Assembly (NCBI GenBank): GCA_937125225.1
Contig: CAKZLE010000020.1
Coordinates: 124,001 to 188,000, forward strand
From: an uncultured Spirochaetia bacterium
GTDB taxonomy: Bacteria > Spirochaetota > Spirochaetia > CAKZLE01
Length of the DNA: 64,000 nucleotides
Reading direction: 5' to 3'
Shown here: positions 47,530 through 57,175 of the stretch, one piece after another
Position numbering within the stretch: the stretch's first letter is position 1
Layout: each line of letters begins with the position of its first letter
Translations under genes and position numbers: made by a program
Notes under the pieces: generated by a model
Databases searched by the model: none
Told to the model about the DNA's origin: nothing
The model's input: the letters and a program-made list of their open reading frames with translations, nothing else

Positions 47530-48643
47530 TAGAGGTCTTCTCCCATATCGACTCATCGCACGATTGGGTGCTATCGCACTGTTTCTTTCAACGATCGAGT
47601 ATATGATACCAAAGCCAGTCCCCTTCATGAGGCTAGGACTTGCGAACATCCCGATCATGATCTCTTTAGAGCTGCTGAGTCCTCTTGGGGTCGCACTCCT
47701 CGTTCTGATGAAGGTGATCGGTCAGGCCCTGGTGAATGGTACCCTGTTCTCCTATGTCGCAATCTTCTCCTTGTCGGGGACTCTCGCAAGTAGTCTGATC
47801 ATGTTCATGATCGTAAAGCTGCTCAGAAGACATGTCTCCTATGTAGGGATCAGTCTAGCCGGAGCTCTCTGCAGTAATCTCGTACAATTGACCCTCTCAC
47901 GTTATATGATATTCGGTCAGACTGCATGGCTGTTGGCACCGCCCTTCCTGATCATGGGTGGAATATCCTCTTTGCTCCTGGGTCTCTTCACTGAGAGATT
48001 CATCAATACCTCTCGATGGTATATGAGTCATCTGCAGGGAATCTCTCAGGAAGAAGAGTTACTCAGTACGTCGAGCTCCTTTGCCTTAGATCCTCGCTTG
48101 ATCACAGGCCTGTTGATACTTCCTGCCTTCCTACTGCAGGAGAGTCTAATTGGGGTGATCATCATCGCAGTCATCGCTCTGACACTCGCGAGACTGCATG
48201 GGCGACGAATCAGGCTAGTCCCGAATGTGCTCATCTTCATATCTGTGGTAACTGCCAATCTCCTGCAGAAGAATGGTCTCGTAATTACTGAGTTTTTTGG
48301 CTTTGAGGTGACCTCAGGGGCTCTTGAACTGGGAATCAAGAAGGCTGTCACGCTCATAGGCCTTATCTATATCTCACAGTTCATGGTGTCGAAGAGACCT
48401 GCTCTTCCGGGACGTTTTGGTAGTCTGGTTTCCTTGCAGCTCTACTATTTCGAGCAGGTGCTAGAACGATGGAAAGAGACTAATGAGGACTCGCTGTTCT
48501 CACGTATTGATTCACTGATGATCCTGCTTGAGGAGACGACGCTCGTGGACTCTAGGATTCCAGACCGGGAAGAGTCGAAAGATCTACTTCCACTTTATGT
48601 GATAATCATCTCGGTTTGTTGGACCCTCTTATTCATTCTGTAA
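47513..48643 (+). CDS. Gx transporter / HPPS-component-I-like family membrane protein
   Basis: ALFLSTIEYMIPKPVPFMRLGLANIPIMISLELLSPLGVALLVLMKVIGQALVNGTLFSYVAIFSLSGTLAS; SD ggggagg. Confidence 0.85.
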   Translation: MMSSSDRGLLPYRLIARLGAIALFLSTIEYMIPKPVPFMRLGLANIPIMISLELLSPLGVALLVLMKVIGQALVNGTLFSYVAIFSLSGTLASSLIMFMIVKLLRRHVSYVGISLAGALCSNLVQLTLSRYMIFGQTAWLLAPPFLIMGGISSLLLGLFTERFINTSRWYMSHLQGISQEEELLSTSSSFALDPRLITGLLILPAFLLQESLIGVIIIAVIALTLARLHGRRIRLVPNVLIFISVVTANLLQKNGLVITEFFGFEVTSGALELGIKKAVTLIGLIYISQFMVSKRPALPGRFGSLVSLQLYYFEQVLERWKETNEDSLFSRIDSLMILLEETTLVDSRIPDREESKDLLPLYVIIISVCWTLLFIL

Positions 48644-49669
48644 TACATAGGAATCATCGACGATACTGAAAGGGATCTTCCCTTCAGAAAGACCCGAGGT
48701 GACATAGACCCTCTTATCTTTCGTAATGAAAATAGCCTCAACATCTTCGAACTGCTCTATAAGAGCTCTTCCTTCATTGATCCCTGACGCGAAGGCTGCA
48801 GTCGAGAGCCCATCTGCCAGAAGCGAGATAGGAGATATGATACTCACACTCGAGAGTGTGTTCACAACCGGATACCCCGTCTTCGTATCGAGGATATGGT
48901 GGTAGAAACCGCTCTCATCCTCGAAGAACCGCTCATAGATTCCTGAGGTCACAACTGAGAGGTCCGATATATTCACGATTCCCATATATTCACCACGGGT
49001 AGATTCAGGGTCCTGGATTCCGATCTTCCAGAGAGAGCCATCTGTCTTCTTACCCATGGCGAAGATATTACCACCAAGATTTATCAGCGCACTCGTAACC
49101 CCATTCTGCTCGAGAATCTCAACAGTCTTATCTGCTGCATACCCTTTGGCGATACCTCCGAGGTCTATCTCCATCTCAGGATCTGCTAGGCTTATAGTCC
49201 CCTTGAGTGGATCGATCAGGATATTTTGATAGTCCACATGGGAAAGTAGTGTGTTGAGCTCTGTTGTTGTAGGTATACGTGCATCATCGGTACCTATCCC
49301 CCAGGCCTCGACCACAGGGCCGATGGAGGGGTCGAAACGACCATCACTGATCTGAGCGATCTCCAGGGCCTCTTTGATGACAGTCATCGTCTGAGAATCT
49401 ACGAAAGTCGCTGAATCAGAGGTGCTGATCTTCGAGACATCACTAGTCTTAATCTCTCGACTCATCAGCTGTTCTATTTTTTCGATAGTGAGGAACGCTT
49501 TTTGGATGATCTGCTCGTCATCACTGTCGAACAGAGTGATCGAACAAATCGTTCCCAATAGGAGCTTACTGTCTGTTATCTTTTCAATCGTTGACGACTC
49601 TTTCCGTGTACAGGATAGTGAGAGGAGGGTGAGTATTATGATCAATAGTGTCGGTAGGGTCTTTCTCAT
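48629..49669 (-). CDS. apbE: FAD:protein FMN transferase (ApbE) lipoprotein
   Basis: Lipobox LLSLSC; LGTICSITLFD, GPVVEAWGIG, EIDLGGIAKGYAADKTVEILEQNGVTSALINLGGNIFAMG, LADGLSTAAFASG. Confidence 0.93.
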   Translation of the reverse strand: MRKTLPTLLIIILTLLSLSCTRKESSTIEKITDSKLLLGTICSITLFDSDDEQIIQKAFLTIEKIEQLMSREIKTSDVSKISTSDSATFVDSQTMTVIKEALEIAQISDGRFDPSIGPVVEAWGIGTDDARIPTTTELNTLLSHVDYQNILIDPLKGTISLADPEMEIDLGGIAKGYAADKTVEILEQNGVTSALINLGGNIFAMGKKTDGSLWKIGIQDPESTRGEYMGIVNISDLSVVTSGIYERFFEDESGFYHHILDTKTGYPVVNTLSSVSIISPISLLADGLSTAAFASGINEGRALIEQFEDVEAIFITKDKRVYVTSGLSEGKIPFSIVDDSYVLQNE

Positions 49670-49674
49670 AGGGT

Positions 49675-49703
49675 ATTATCATAAGAATCAGAAGAATGTT
49701 CAA
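49675..49703 (-). promoter_or_regulatory. Promoter of apbE, predicted leaderless
   Basis: TTGAAC-17 nt-GATAAT-5 nt-ATG, no SD. Confidence 0.6.
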
Positions 49704-49774
49704 TAGATTATTTCCTTTACGATTGCCACTGCAAACTGCTATATTTTAAAGGATAGGAAAAAAAGGAGACTGCT

Positions 49775-51244
49775 ATGGTAAAACGTGCTGATATTGGATT
49801 GATCGGATTGGCTGTCATGGGACAGAATCTGGTACTTAATATGAATGATCATGGTTATACGGTAGCTGTCTATAATAGAACTACCTCGAAAGTAGATGAC
49901 TTCATGAATAATGCTGCAGCAGGAAGAGATACGATAATCCCTGCTCACAGTATCGAAGAGTTCATAGGGACCTTAGAACGACCACGGAAAGTAATGCTCA
50001 TGGTCAAAGCAGGTAGGGTCGTAGACCTATTCATAGAACAGTTACTCCCTCACCTCGAACCCGGTGATATCATCATAGATGGGGGGAACTCCCAGTTCAA
50101 TGATACTGACAGAAGGACAAAAGAGCTTAGAGAGAAGGGGATTCTCTATATTGGCAGTGGTATCTCAGGTGGTGAAGAGGGTGCGAGACGAGGCCCCTCG
50201 ATCATGCCGGGAGGAAATGCAGATGCATGGCCGCTAGTTAAAGATATCTTTCAAGACATCGCAGCCAAGACAGCTACCGGCGAGGCCTGCTGTGACTGGG
50301 TTGGTTCTGATGGGGCTGGACACTATGTGAAGATGGTCCATAATGGGATCGAATATGGTGATATCCAATTGATCGGAGAGGCCTATCAGCTTCTCTACAA
50401 GGGGCTTGGACTCTCCTATGATGAGATGCATGATATCTTCTCTTCCTGGAACGAGAGTGAACTCGATAGTTATCTTATCGAGATCACTAGAGATATTTTG
50501 GCATTCAAGGATAGTGATGGGTCCCCTTTAGTCGAGAAGATTCTCGATACTGCAGGACAGAAGGGAACCGGTAAGTGGACAGGTATCAGCTCCCTGGATC
50601 TAGGAGTACCCGTATCACTGATCTCAGAGGCTGTCTATGCCCGATGTCTCTCAGCTATGAAAGACGAGAGAGTCGAAGCTGCCCGATCGTATGGTGAGAA
50701 AGATACGAGTGTATCGATTCCTGCAGGTATGAGTCGAGAATCTCTTATCGAAGATATGAGAGAGGCTCTCCTTGCCTCAAAGATCATCTCCTATGCTCAA
50801 GGATATATGCTCATGAGAGAGGCTGCTCTGCAGAATGGATGGGACCTCAATTATGGTGGTATCGCATTGATGTGGAGAGAAGGCTGTATTATCCGTAGTG
50901 CCTTCCTGGAACATATCAGGGATGCCTATGCCAATGACCCTGAGTTGAAGAGTCTGTTGCTTGATCCCTATTTCAAGGATATCCTTCAACGATCAGAGGC
51001 TGCCTGGAGAAGGATAGCGATCTTTGCGATAGGGGCCGGCATCCCTATCCCTGCGATCTCATCAGCTTTGATGTTCTTCGATGGGTATAAGACCGAACGG
51101 TCTCCTGCGAATCTTCTACAGGCTCAGAGAGACTATTTTGGTGCTCATACCTATGAACGTGTTGATGGGAAGAGGGGTGAATTCCATCATACCAATTGGA
51201 CTGGGACCGGTGGAGATGTCTCTTCTAGTACCTATGATGTCTAA
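49775..51244 (+). CDS. gnd: 6-phosphogluconate dehydrogenase (decarboxylating)
   Basis: IGLIGLAVMGQNLVLNMNDHGYTVAVYNRT, GSGISGGEEGARRGPSIMPGG, GHYVKMVHNGIEYGDIQLI. Confidence 0.97.
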   Translation: MVKRADIGLIGLAVMGQNLVLNMNDHGYTVAVYNRTTSKVDDFMNNAAAGRDTIIPAHSIEEFIGTLERPRKVMLMVKAGRVVDLFIEQLLPHLEPGDIIIDGGNSQFNDTDRRTKELREKGILYIGSGISGGEEGARRGPSIMPGGNADAWPLVKDIFQDIAAKTATGEACCDWVGSDGAGHYVKMVHNGIEYGDIQLIGEAYQLLYKGLGLSYDEMHDIFSSWNESELDSYLIEITRDILAFKDSDGSPLVEKILDTAGQKGTGKWTGISSLDLGVPVSLISEAVYARCLSAMKDERVEAARSYGEKDTSVSIPAGMSRESLIEDMREALLASKIISYAQGYMLMREAALQNGWDLNYGGIALMWREGCIIRSAFLEHIRDAYANDPELKSLLLDPYFKDILQRSEAAWRRIAIFAIGAGIPIPAISSALMFFDGYKTERSPANLLQAQRDYFGAHTYERVDGKRGEFHHTNWTGTGGDVSSSTYDV

Positions 51245-51247
51245 ATG

Positions 51248-51283
51248 AAAAAAGGGATATAACAACTGTTGTCGTCATATCCC
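51248..51283 (-). terminator. Terminator of the small SAP-like gene
   Basis: GGGATAT...ATATCCC hairpin with T6 on minus. Confidence 0.75.
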
Positions 51284-51289
51284 CTTCAT

Positions 51290-51472
51290 TTAGGCTTTCT
51301 GGCAATCAGAAAACCAAAGACAGTCTGTAAGACCGCAATTGGTCAGGCCACTATCGAAACAAGTGGCATTTCCTTCTGCTTCCTGAATTGCAAGGATCAG
51401 TTCCTTCTTCTTCTTCTTACCCACTGGCACATTGAGTGCCTTTGCCATTACTTTGATATCTTTTACTAACAT
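51290..51472 (-). CDS. 60-aa SAP/Rho-N-like small protein with C-terminal Cys cluster
   Basis: MLVKDIKVMAKALNVPVGKKKKKELILAIQEAEGNATCFDSGLTNCGLTDCLWFSDCQKA; own promoter and terminator. Confidence 0.8.
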   Translation of the reverse strand: MLVKDIKVMAKALNVPVGKKKKKELILAIQEAEGNATCFDSGLTNCGLTDCLWFSDCQKA

Positions 51473-51478
51473 ATATGA

Positions 51479-51508
51479 ATCTTAGAGAAAAACCGGTAAT
51501 TGTGTCAA
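51479..51508 (-). promoter_or_regulatory. Promoter of the SAP-like gene, predicted leaderless
   Basis: TTGACA-18 nt-TAAGAT-6 nt-ATG, no SD. Confidence 0.65.
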
Positions 51509-51518
51509 CAATACCGGT
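51488..51518 (-). terminator. Terminator downstream of ABC exporter operon, overlapping the next promoter
   Basis: ACCGGTATTGT-TGAC-ACAATTACCGGT-TTTT on minus; -35 TTGACA lies at the loop. Confidence 0.7.
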
Positions 51519-51558
51519 TGTCTCTAGGTGAAGAATGTTCAGAAACCCTGTTTTAATG

Positions 51559-52731
51559 CTAATTGACTGCGCTATCAAGGATTCTTTCTGAATTATAGAG
51601 TTTTGAAGTGGCTATGATCAGCAGTGAGATCACTACTGATAATGAGATCACTGTCAAGAGTAATTGTAGTAAAGTCGCATTTCCTAGGATTGCCCCTTTC
51701 ATGAGAATGATGGAGTTGAGAAAGGGGATCAGGAACAGCAGTGGCTTCGATGAGGGGTCAAGACTCATGGTAAGGACACCGAGTAAGACCACGATGATGT
51801 AGATAGGCATCACATAACTTGTCGCCTCTTTCACTGTCTTGGCAAGTGAGCCTAACAAGACAATGATCGATGCTGCAAGCATACTCGTGAAGATCAATAC
51901 CAGAAGTAAGATGACCAGTGATGAAGCTGCAAAACCGGAGAACGAGGATTCTCCCATCAGACCTCCTGTAGCAGTGAAGGCTATGAGAAGTCCACTAAAA
52001 GTCATGATACTCGATGCTACACCCATAGAAAGAACATAGCATACCTTCCCGAGAGCGATCGATGTCCGTGATATCTGATTGACGAGGATGATAGAGATAC
52101 TCCCTCGCTCCTTCTCTCCTGCTGTGGTATCGATACCGACACTCATCGCACCTGCAAAGGTATAGATGATGATGAGGTAGGGGACCATCATCACGAGGAA
52201 CTCGGTACCCTGGGACTCTTCTGGCGCTGTATCGACCCTGAAAGTCTTGATGGTGTAGAGTGACTCGAGGTCAAGATCGAACTCGGTGAGTTTCTTGTTC
52301 GCAAGTATCCTGTCGTATTCCTGAAGCGCCCGTATGAGTCTTTCAGAGGCGAATGTGATTGACTGAGAGGTGGAGTCATAGTAGATATTCACATCAGTCT
52401 CATCACCCATGGAATACCCGTTTGGGAACTCTATGATCAGAGACCCCACAACCGGTTCATCGATGATATCGATGAAGAGTTGCTGCTCAATCACAGCTAT
52501 CAGTTGAGGATCATCGTTGTTCCTGATGACTAAGGTATAGGTCTTCTCTCGTACCTGATCCATCTGTCGTCCCATGACGGTATCCATACCGATGAAAATG
52601 ACTGGCATAAGAAGCAATGGGAGTATCAGCGTCGCAAAAAGAGTCCTCTTGTCTTTGATGAGATTACGGATCTCTTTCCGGTAGATGATCATTGCATCAC
52701 TTAACATCGTGTTCTTTTCCCTGTCTTTCAT
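51559..52731 (-). CDS. ABC transporter permease (ABC-2 / NatB-like)
   Basis: YRKEIRNLIKDKRTLFATLILPLLLMPVIFIGMDTVMG...AGEKERGSISIILVNQISRTSIALGKVCYVL. Confidence 0.85.
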   Translation of the reverse strand: MKDREKNTMLSDAMIIYRKEIRNLIKDKRTLFATLILPLLLMPVIFIGMDTVMGRQMDQVREKTYTLVIRNNDDPQLIAVIEQQLFIDIIDEPVVGSLIIEFPNGYSMGDETDVNIYYDSTSQSITFASERLIRALQEYDRILANKKLTEFDLDLESLYTIKTFRVDTAPEESQGTEFLVMMVPYLIIIYTFAGAMSVGIDTTAGEKERGSISIILVNQISRTSIALGKVCYVLSMGVASSIMTFSGLLIAFTATGGLMGESSFSGFAASSLVILLLVLIFTSMLAASIIVLLGSLAKTVKEATSYVMPIYIIVVLLGVLTMSLDPSSKPLLFLIPFLNSIILMKGAILGNATLLQLLLTVISLSVVISLLIIATSKLYNSERILDSAVN

Positions 52732-53471
52732 GATACGATCCCCCTCTCCTTGGCAAGAGCGAAGAACACATCATCAAGCCTTCCACTCTCTTGAGTTGCG
52801 AGAATATCCTCTTTCTTCCCATTCACCGCGAGTATCCCATCGAGTAATATCCCGATATCATCGCAGAGCATCTCCGCCTCAGACAATACATGAGTGGATA
52901 GAATAACGGTCTTTCCCTCTGCTTTAGCATCAAGGAGAAAGTCATTGACGACTTTTGTCGCGAGAATATCAAGATTGCTCGTAGGCTCATCAAAGATGAT
53001 GACTTGCGGATCATGTATGATACTCACAGCGATCGAAGTCTTCTGTTTCATTCCAGAGGATAGCTTATCAATGGGTCTGTCAATATAATCATCCATACCG
53101 AGTTTCTTTGAGATCATATCGATTCGTTGGTCGACATACTCTCGTCTCATATGGTTGAGCTCTCCAAAGAATCTGAGAGACTCTCTTGAGGAGAGGTTTC
53201 CAGATAGTTTCATCTCTCCTGTCAATAATCCGATCTTATCACGTACTGCTCTGCTTTCCTTTACCGTATCAAGACCATCGATCCGTATAGAACCCTGATC
53301 CGGTTTGAGAAGGGTAGAGATCAATCTGAGAGTGGTGGTCTTTCCTGCACCATTGGGCCCTAACAATCCATAGATCCTACCTGGTTCAGCAGTGAATGAG
53401 AGACCTGAAAGGACTTGCTTGCTCTGTTTCTTAGCACGAAATGCCTTATGCAGATTCGATACTTCTACCAT
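52728..53471 (-). CDS. ABC transporter ATP-binding protein (NatA-like)
   Basis: Walker A GLLGPNGAGKTTTLRLI, signature LSSGMKQKTSIAVSIIHDPQVIIFDEPTSNLD. Confidence 0.95.
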   Translation of the reverse strand: MVEVSNLHKAFRAKKQSKQVLSGLSFTAEPGRIYGLLGPNGAGKTTTLRLISTLLKPDQGSIRIDGLDTVKESRAVRDKIGLLTGEMKLSGNLSSRESLRFFGELNHMRREYVDQRIDMISKKLGMDDYIDRPIDKLSSGMKQKTSIAVSIIHDPQVIIFDEPTSNLDILATKVVNDFLLDAKAEGKTVILSTHVLSEAEMLCDDIGILLDGILAVNGKKEDILATQESGRLDDVFFALAKERGIVS

Positions 53472-53650
53472 ATGAATTCTCCATTCGTTTATTACTAGGG
53501 ATTATGATAACATCATAGTGTTGGTTGTAGATAGACTCAAAAGTGATTAATTATTCGTAAGTGTTTAGCAGAATCTGTTTTGTATGGTCTCTCATTGTGA
53601 TATATACTACGTATAGGTAATCGAAGGATGCTAATCAGATCCTGTTATGT

Positions 53651-53860
53651 ATGGAGTTAACTTATATGGATGTAAACGTTCTTTCAATAATAGTCATGAC
53701 GGCCCTTCTTGGGGCCTATTTCATCTTCTTAGGGTATAAACCTGATATGTTGAGATGGAAGAATGCTGAACTCAGGAAGATATTTGTCCCTCTCATGAAG
53801 ATCGGAGGATTAGCTCTTATCATCTTCTCGATCATACGGTTGATCATGAACCTGAGTTAA
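53651..53860 (+). CDS. Small membrane protein (about 69 aa)
   Basis: Two hydrophobic helices; alternative ATG (MDVNVLSIIVM) has better SD spacing. Confidence 0.5.
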   Translation: MELTYMDVNVLSIIVMTALLGAYFIFLGYKPDMLRWKNAELRKIFVPLMKIGGLALIIFSIIRLIMNLS

Positions 53861-53876
53861 ATATCTATTTCAATCA

Positions 53877-55481
53877 CTAGAACAATCCCGATATAGTCCC
53901 ATCTTCTGTGATATCAATATCACAGGCAGAAGGTCTCTTCGGTAGTCCCGGCATCGTCATGATCTCTCCTGTATAGGCAACAATAAATCCAGCTCCAGTC
54001 TTTGCCTCGATCTTAGATATAGAGATTGGGAACCCTTTTGGACAGCCAGTGAGTTTCGGATTATCAGAGAGAGAGGATTGAGTCTTAGCCATACAGATGG
54101 GTAGATGACCGAAACCTGCAGTCTCTAACTGTTTCATTTTAGTCCTGACTCCCTTTGCATACACTACAGACCCGGCTCCATATACATCAGAACAGATCCT
54201 TTCGATCTTCTCTTTGATAGGAAGTTCATTCTTATAGAGATGATGGAAGGTATTAGGTTCTTCACATAATGCGATGATCTTATGAGCCAAGACAGTCCCT
54301 CCCTGACCTCCTGATTCTCTGAAGTCTGTTATGATTGCATCAACACCTGACTCTGCTAGCTTCTCTTGGAGCGAGGTGAGTTCCTCAATCGGATCATCGA
54401 GGAACTTGTTGATCGAAATGACAGCCTTCACTCCATGAGTCCTGATATTCTCGACATGTTTTAAGATGTTCTCGATTCCATGAATCTCGTATGCTCGTAA
54501 GGTCACCACGAGAACAGCAACGTCTGGTCTGAAACCACCGATCCTGCTTGTGATGTTAAAGAACTTCTCTGCACCGAGCTCTGAGGCAAAACCTGCCTCT
54601 GTGATAGTATAATCTGCAAGATTCAAGGCAGTTTTGGTGGCTATGATGGAGTTCGATCCATGCGCGATGTTTGCGAACGGTCCACCATGGATGAGGATTG
54701 GGACTCCTTCGATACTCTGAACCAGATTTGGTTCGATTGCCTGTTTGAGAAGAGCTGCCATAGCTCCTTCTGCCCCGATATCATGTGCTGTCACATATTC
54801 ACCGGTAAACGTACGACCGATCGTGATCTTACCAAGACGGTATTTGAGATCCTTGATATCCTCTGCCAGACATAGGATAGCCATGATCTCGGATGATGCA
54901 GTTATCTGGAATCCATCCATCCTAGCAATACCATTCTCTCCATGGTCACTGAGACCTATCGTTATGGATCTTAAAGAGCGATCATTCATATCGATGACAC
55001 GATTCCATATGACCTTTGCAGGATGAATCATGGGTTCGAGTCTTTGATGGATATGGTTATCGATCATAGCCGAAAGTAAGTTATGTGCGATTGTGACTGC
55101 ATGTATATCCCCGGTGAAGTGGAGATTGATCTCCTCCATTGGAAGGACTTGTGAGTACCCACCTCCTGCTGCTCCACCTTTTATCCCCATGCAGGGCCCT
55201 AATGAGGGTTCTCTTATTGCGGCCATCGAAGAGGCTCCCACAGCTTGTAGTGCCTGAGCAAGACCTATGGTATTGGTGGTCTTTCCCTCTCCATAGCGGG
55301 TAGGGGTCATCGCAGTGACCAATACAAGATGGCCATGTCCCCCTTTCTTGGAATAGGAGGTCGGAATCTTTGCGATATACTTTCCGAATGGATTTATATC
55401 CTGTGCTATTCCTAATCTCTCAGCTATCTCGAAGATCTCTCTTAACTCTGCCTGTTGAGCGATTGTAATATCAGATATCAT
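53877..55481 (-). CDS. fhs: Formate-tetrahydrofolate ligase
   Basis: TAMTPTRYGEGKTTNTIGLAQAL, EPSLGPCMGIKGGAAGGGYSQVLPMEEINLHFTGDIHAV. Confidence 0.97.
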   Translation of the reverse strand: MISDITIAQQAELREIFEIAERLGIAQDINPFGKYIAKIPTSYSKKGGHGHLVLVTAMTPTRYGEGKTTNTIGLAQALQAVGASSMAAIREPSLGPCMGIKGGAAGGGYSQVLPMEEINLHFTGDIHAVTIAHNLLSAMIDNHIHQRLEPMIHPAKVIWNRVIDMNDRSLRSITIGLSDHGENGIARMDGFQITASSEIMAILCLAEDIKDLKYRLGKITIGRTFTGEYVTAHDIGAEGAMAALLKQAIEPNLVQSIEGVPILIHGGPFANIAHGSNSIIATKTALNLADYTITEAGFASELGAEKFFNITSRIGGFRPDVAVLVVTLRAYEIHGIENILKHVENIRTHGVKAVISINKFLDDPIEELTSLQEKLAESGVDAIITDFRESGGQGGTVLAHKIIALCEEPNTFHHLYKNELPIKEKIERICSDVYGAGSVVYAKGVRTKMKQLETAGFGHLPICMAKTQSSLSDNPKLTGCPKGFPISISKIEAKTGAGFIVAYTGEIMTMPGLPKRPSACDIDITEDGTISGLF

Positions 55482-55686
55482 ATGATTGCCTCCTGAATTC
55501 GAAGTCTCTCTATATTAAATATACTACTGCCGAACTCTGCATACAATGAATAAATAAAATATAGAATATAGAGTAGAGGGATTTGAAAAGTATTTTTGAC
55601 AGATAGCATAAACCAAAATATAGTAGAAAGAGGTAAATAGAGGAACTATAATAGTTTGATTTCCTGGTAAAGGGCAAAGGATACAT

Positions 55687-56865
55687 ATGAATACGTTTTA
55701 TCAGAATCATGAAACACTCCCTGTCATCGATGAGTACGATGTGATAGTCACCGGTGGTGGGATGGCAGGCATCAGTGCAGCGGTCGCTGCATCCAGACTG
55801 GGAGTAAAAGTACTCCTGTTAGAGAGGCATATAGGCCTTGGAGGGTTGGCTACCAGTGGTTTGATCGCCTACTTTCTTCCTATCTGTGATGGAGAAGGAA
55901 CGATCGTAAGTACAGGGATCTGTCAGGAACTCTATGAATTGGCAGTACAGGACTCCGATAAAGAGGGGCCGTTCAACAAACGTTCCCGTTCCTTTGGCAA
56001 TGAAGAGGGGAGATATGAGGTCCAGTTCTATCCCATGAACTATCAACTATCTCTCAGTCAGTACCTTCATGATAATTCTGTTGATAGATTATATGGGGTC
56101 ATCGCATCTACACCTGTTATCGAAGAGGGTACCTGTGTTGGTCTTATCGTGGAGCAGAGTGAGGGGCGTATCTGTTATGCTGCTACTTCTTATATTGATG
56201 CTTCCGGAGAGTGTTCGTTGTTCTCAAGGACGGGGGTAGAGACGGTAGCGGGCAGTAATACCATGTCGAGTTGGTATTATACATCATCTTCTGCTAATCC
56301 ATATGAACTACATAGCATCGGGGCGGATGCTCCTACATCATTCGATCTGGTAGAGCGAGGAAATGTTAAAGCCTATTGCGGAGCAACCTCAACAGACTTG
56401 ACAGAATTTATATTGGATTCTGAGAATCTGATTAGAAATAATGAGAACAATACGGAGAATCAATACCGAAACATCGCAATACTCCCATCGATCGCTCAAT
56501 TACGGACTATCCGCAGGATCAAAGGAACCTCTGAGCTGACTGAAGACTCTATTAACAGCCCCTGTAACAGTTCTATAGGATGTGTGAGTGATTGGATGAC
56601 CTGCGGCAAGATCTTTGAAGTCCCTGCAGGCATTCTTTATTCTGAACAAATCAGTAATATCATAGCAGCAGGAAGATGTGTATCTGCCACCGGCTATGCC
56701 TATGAGATATTACGTTGTATCCCTCAGGCTTGTATGACGGGCCAAGCGGCTGGGACTATTGCTGGTCTGATGGTGAACAATGATATGAAAAGCATCTCAG
56801 ACCTGTCTATAGTGGTGCTACAGGACCAGTTAGTACGAGATGGTGTTAAGCTTCATTACCTTTGA
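55687..56865 (+). CDS. FAD-dependent oxidoreductase
   Basis: YDVIVTGGGMAGISAAVAASRLGVKVLLLERHIGLGGLATSG; C-terminal NIIAAGRCVSATGYAYEILRCIPQACMTGQAAGTIAGL. Confidence 0.92.
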   Translation: MNTFYQNHETLPVIDEYDVIVTGGGMAGISAAVAASRLGVKVLLLERHIGLGGLATSGLIAYFLPICDGEGTIVSTGICQELYELAVQDSDKEGPFNKRSRSFGNEEGRYEVQFYPMNYQLSLSQYLHDNSVDRLYGVIASTPVIEEGTCVGLIVEQSEGRICYAATSYIDASGECSLFSRTGVETVAGSNTMSSWYYTSSSANPYELHSIGADAPTSFDLVERGNVKAYCGATSTDLTEFILDSENLIRNNENNTENQYRNIAILPSIAQLRTIRRIKGTSELTEDSINSPCNSSIGCVSDWMTCGKIFEVPAGILYSEQISNIIAAGRCVSATGYAYEILRCIPQACMTGQAAGTIAGLMVNNDMKSISDLSIVVLQDQLVRDGVKLHYL

Positions 56866-57175
56866 TACTAACTGATTCATAGAGTTGATTCCTGTAATAT
56901 TCTATATTTGTCTTTTATTTGTTACTGAATTATCTAGTAGAGCTTTTTGTTGCAGAATTATTTCTTATTTCCAGTATGCACGGTGAATCCACGATGTGCA
57001 AACTGGAGGTTCCTTCATATTGTATTTCTTTAGTTCTTTTAAGTCTATTTATGGAACTATATTCGTAATGTTATTTATAGAGCGAAGACACTCTATTGAC
57101 ATGCTTGTTCGATACGACTACACTGTAATAGAACGTTTATAATAAGTAAAAACTATAAAATGAGGTTAAGGACAA

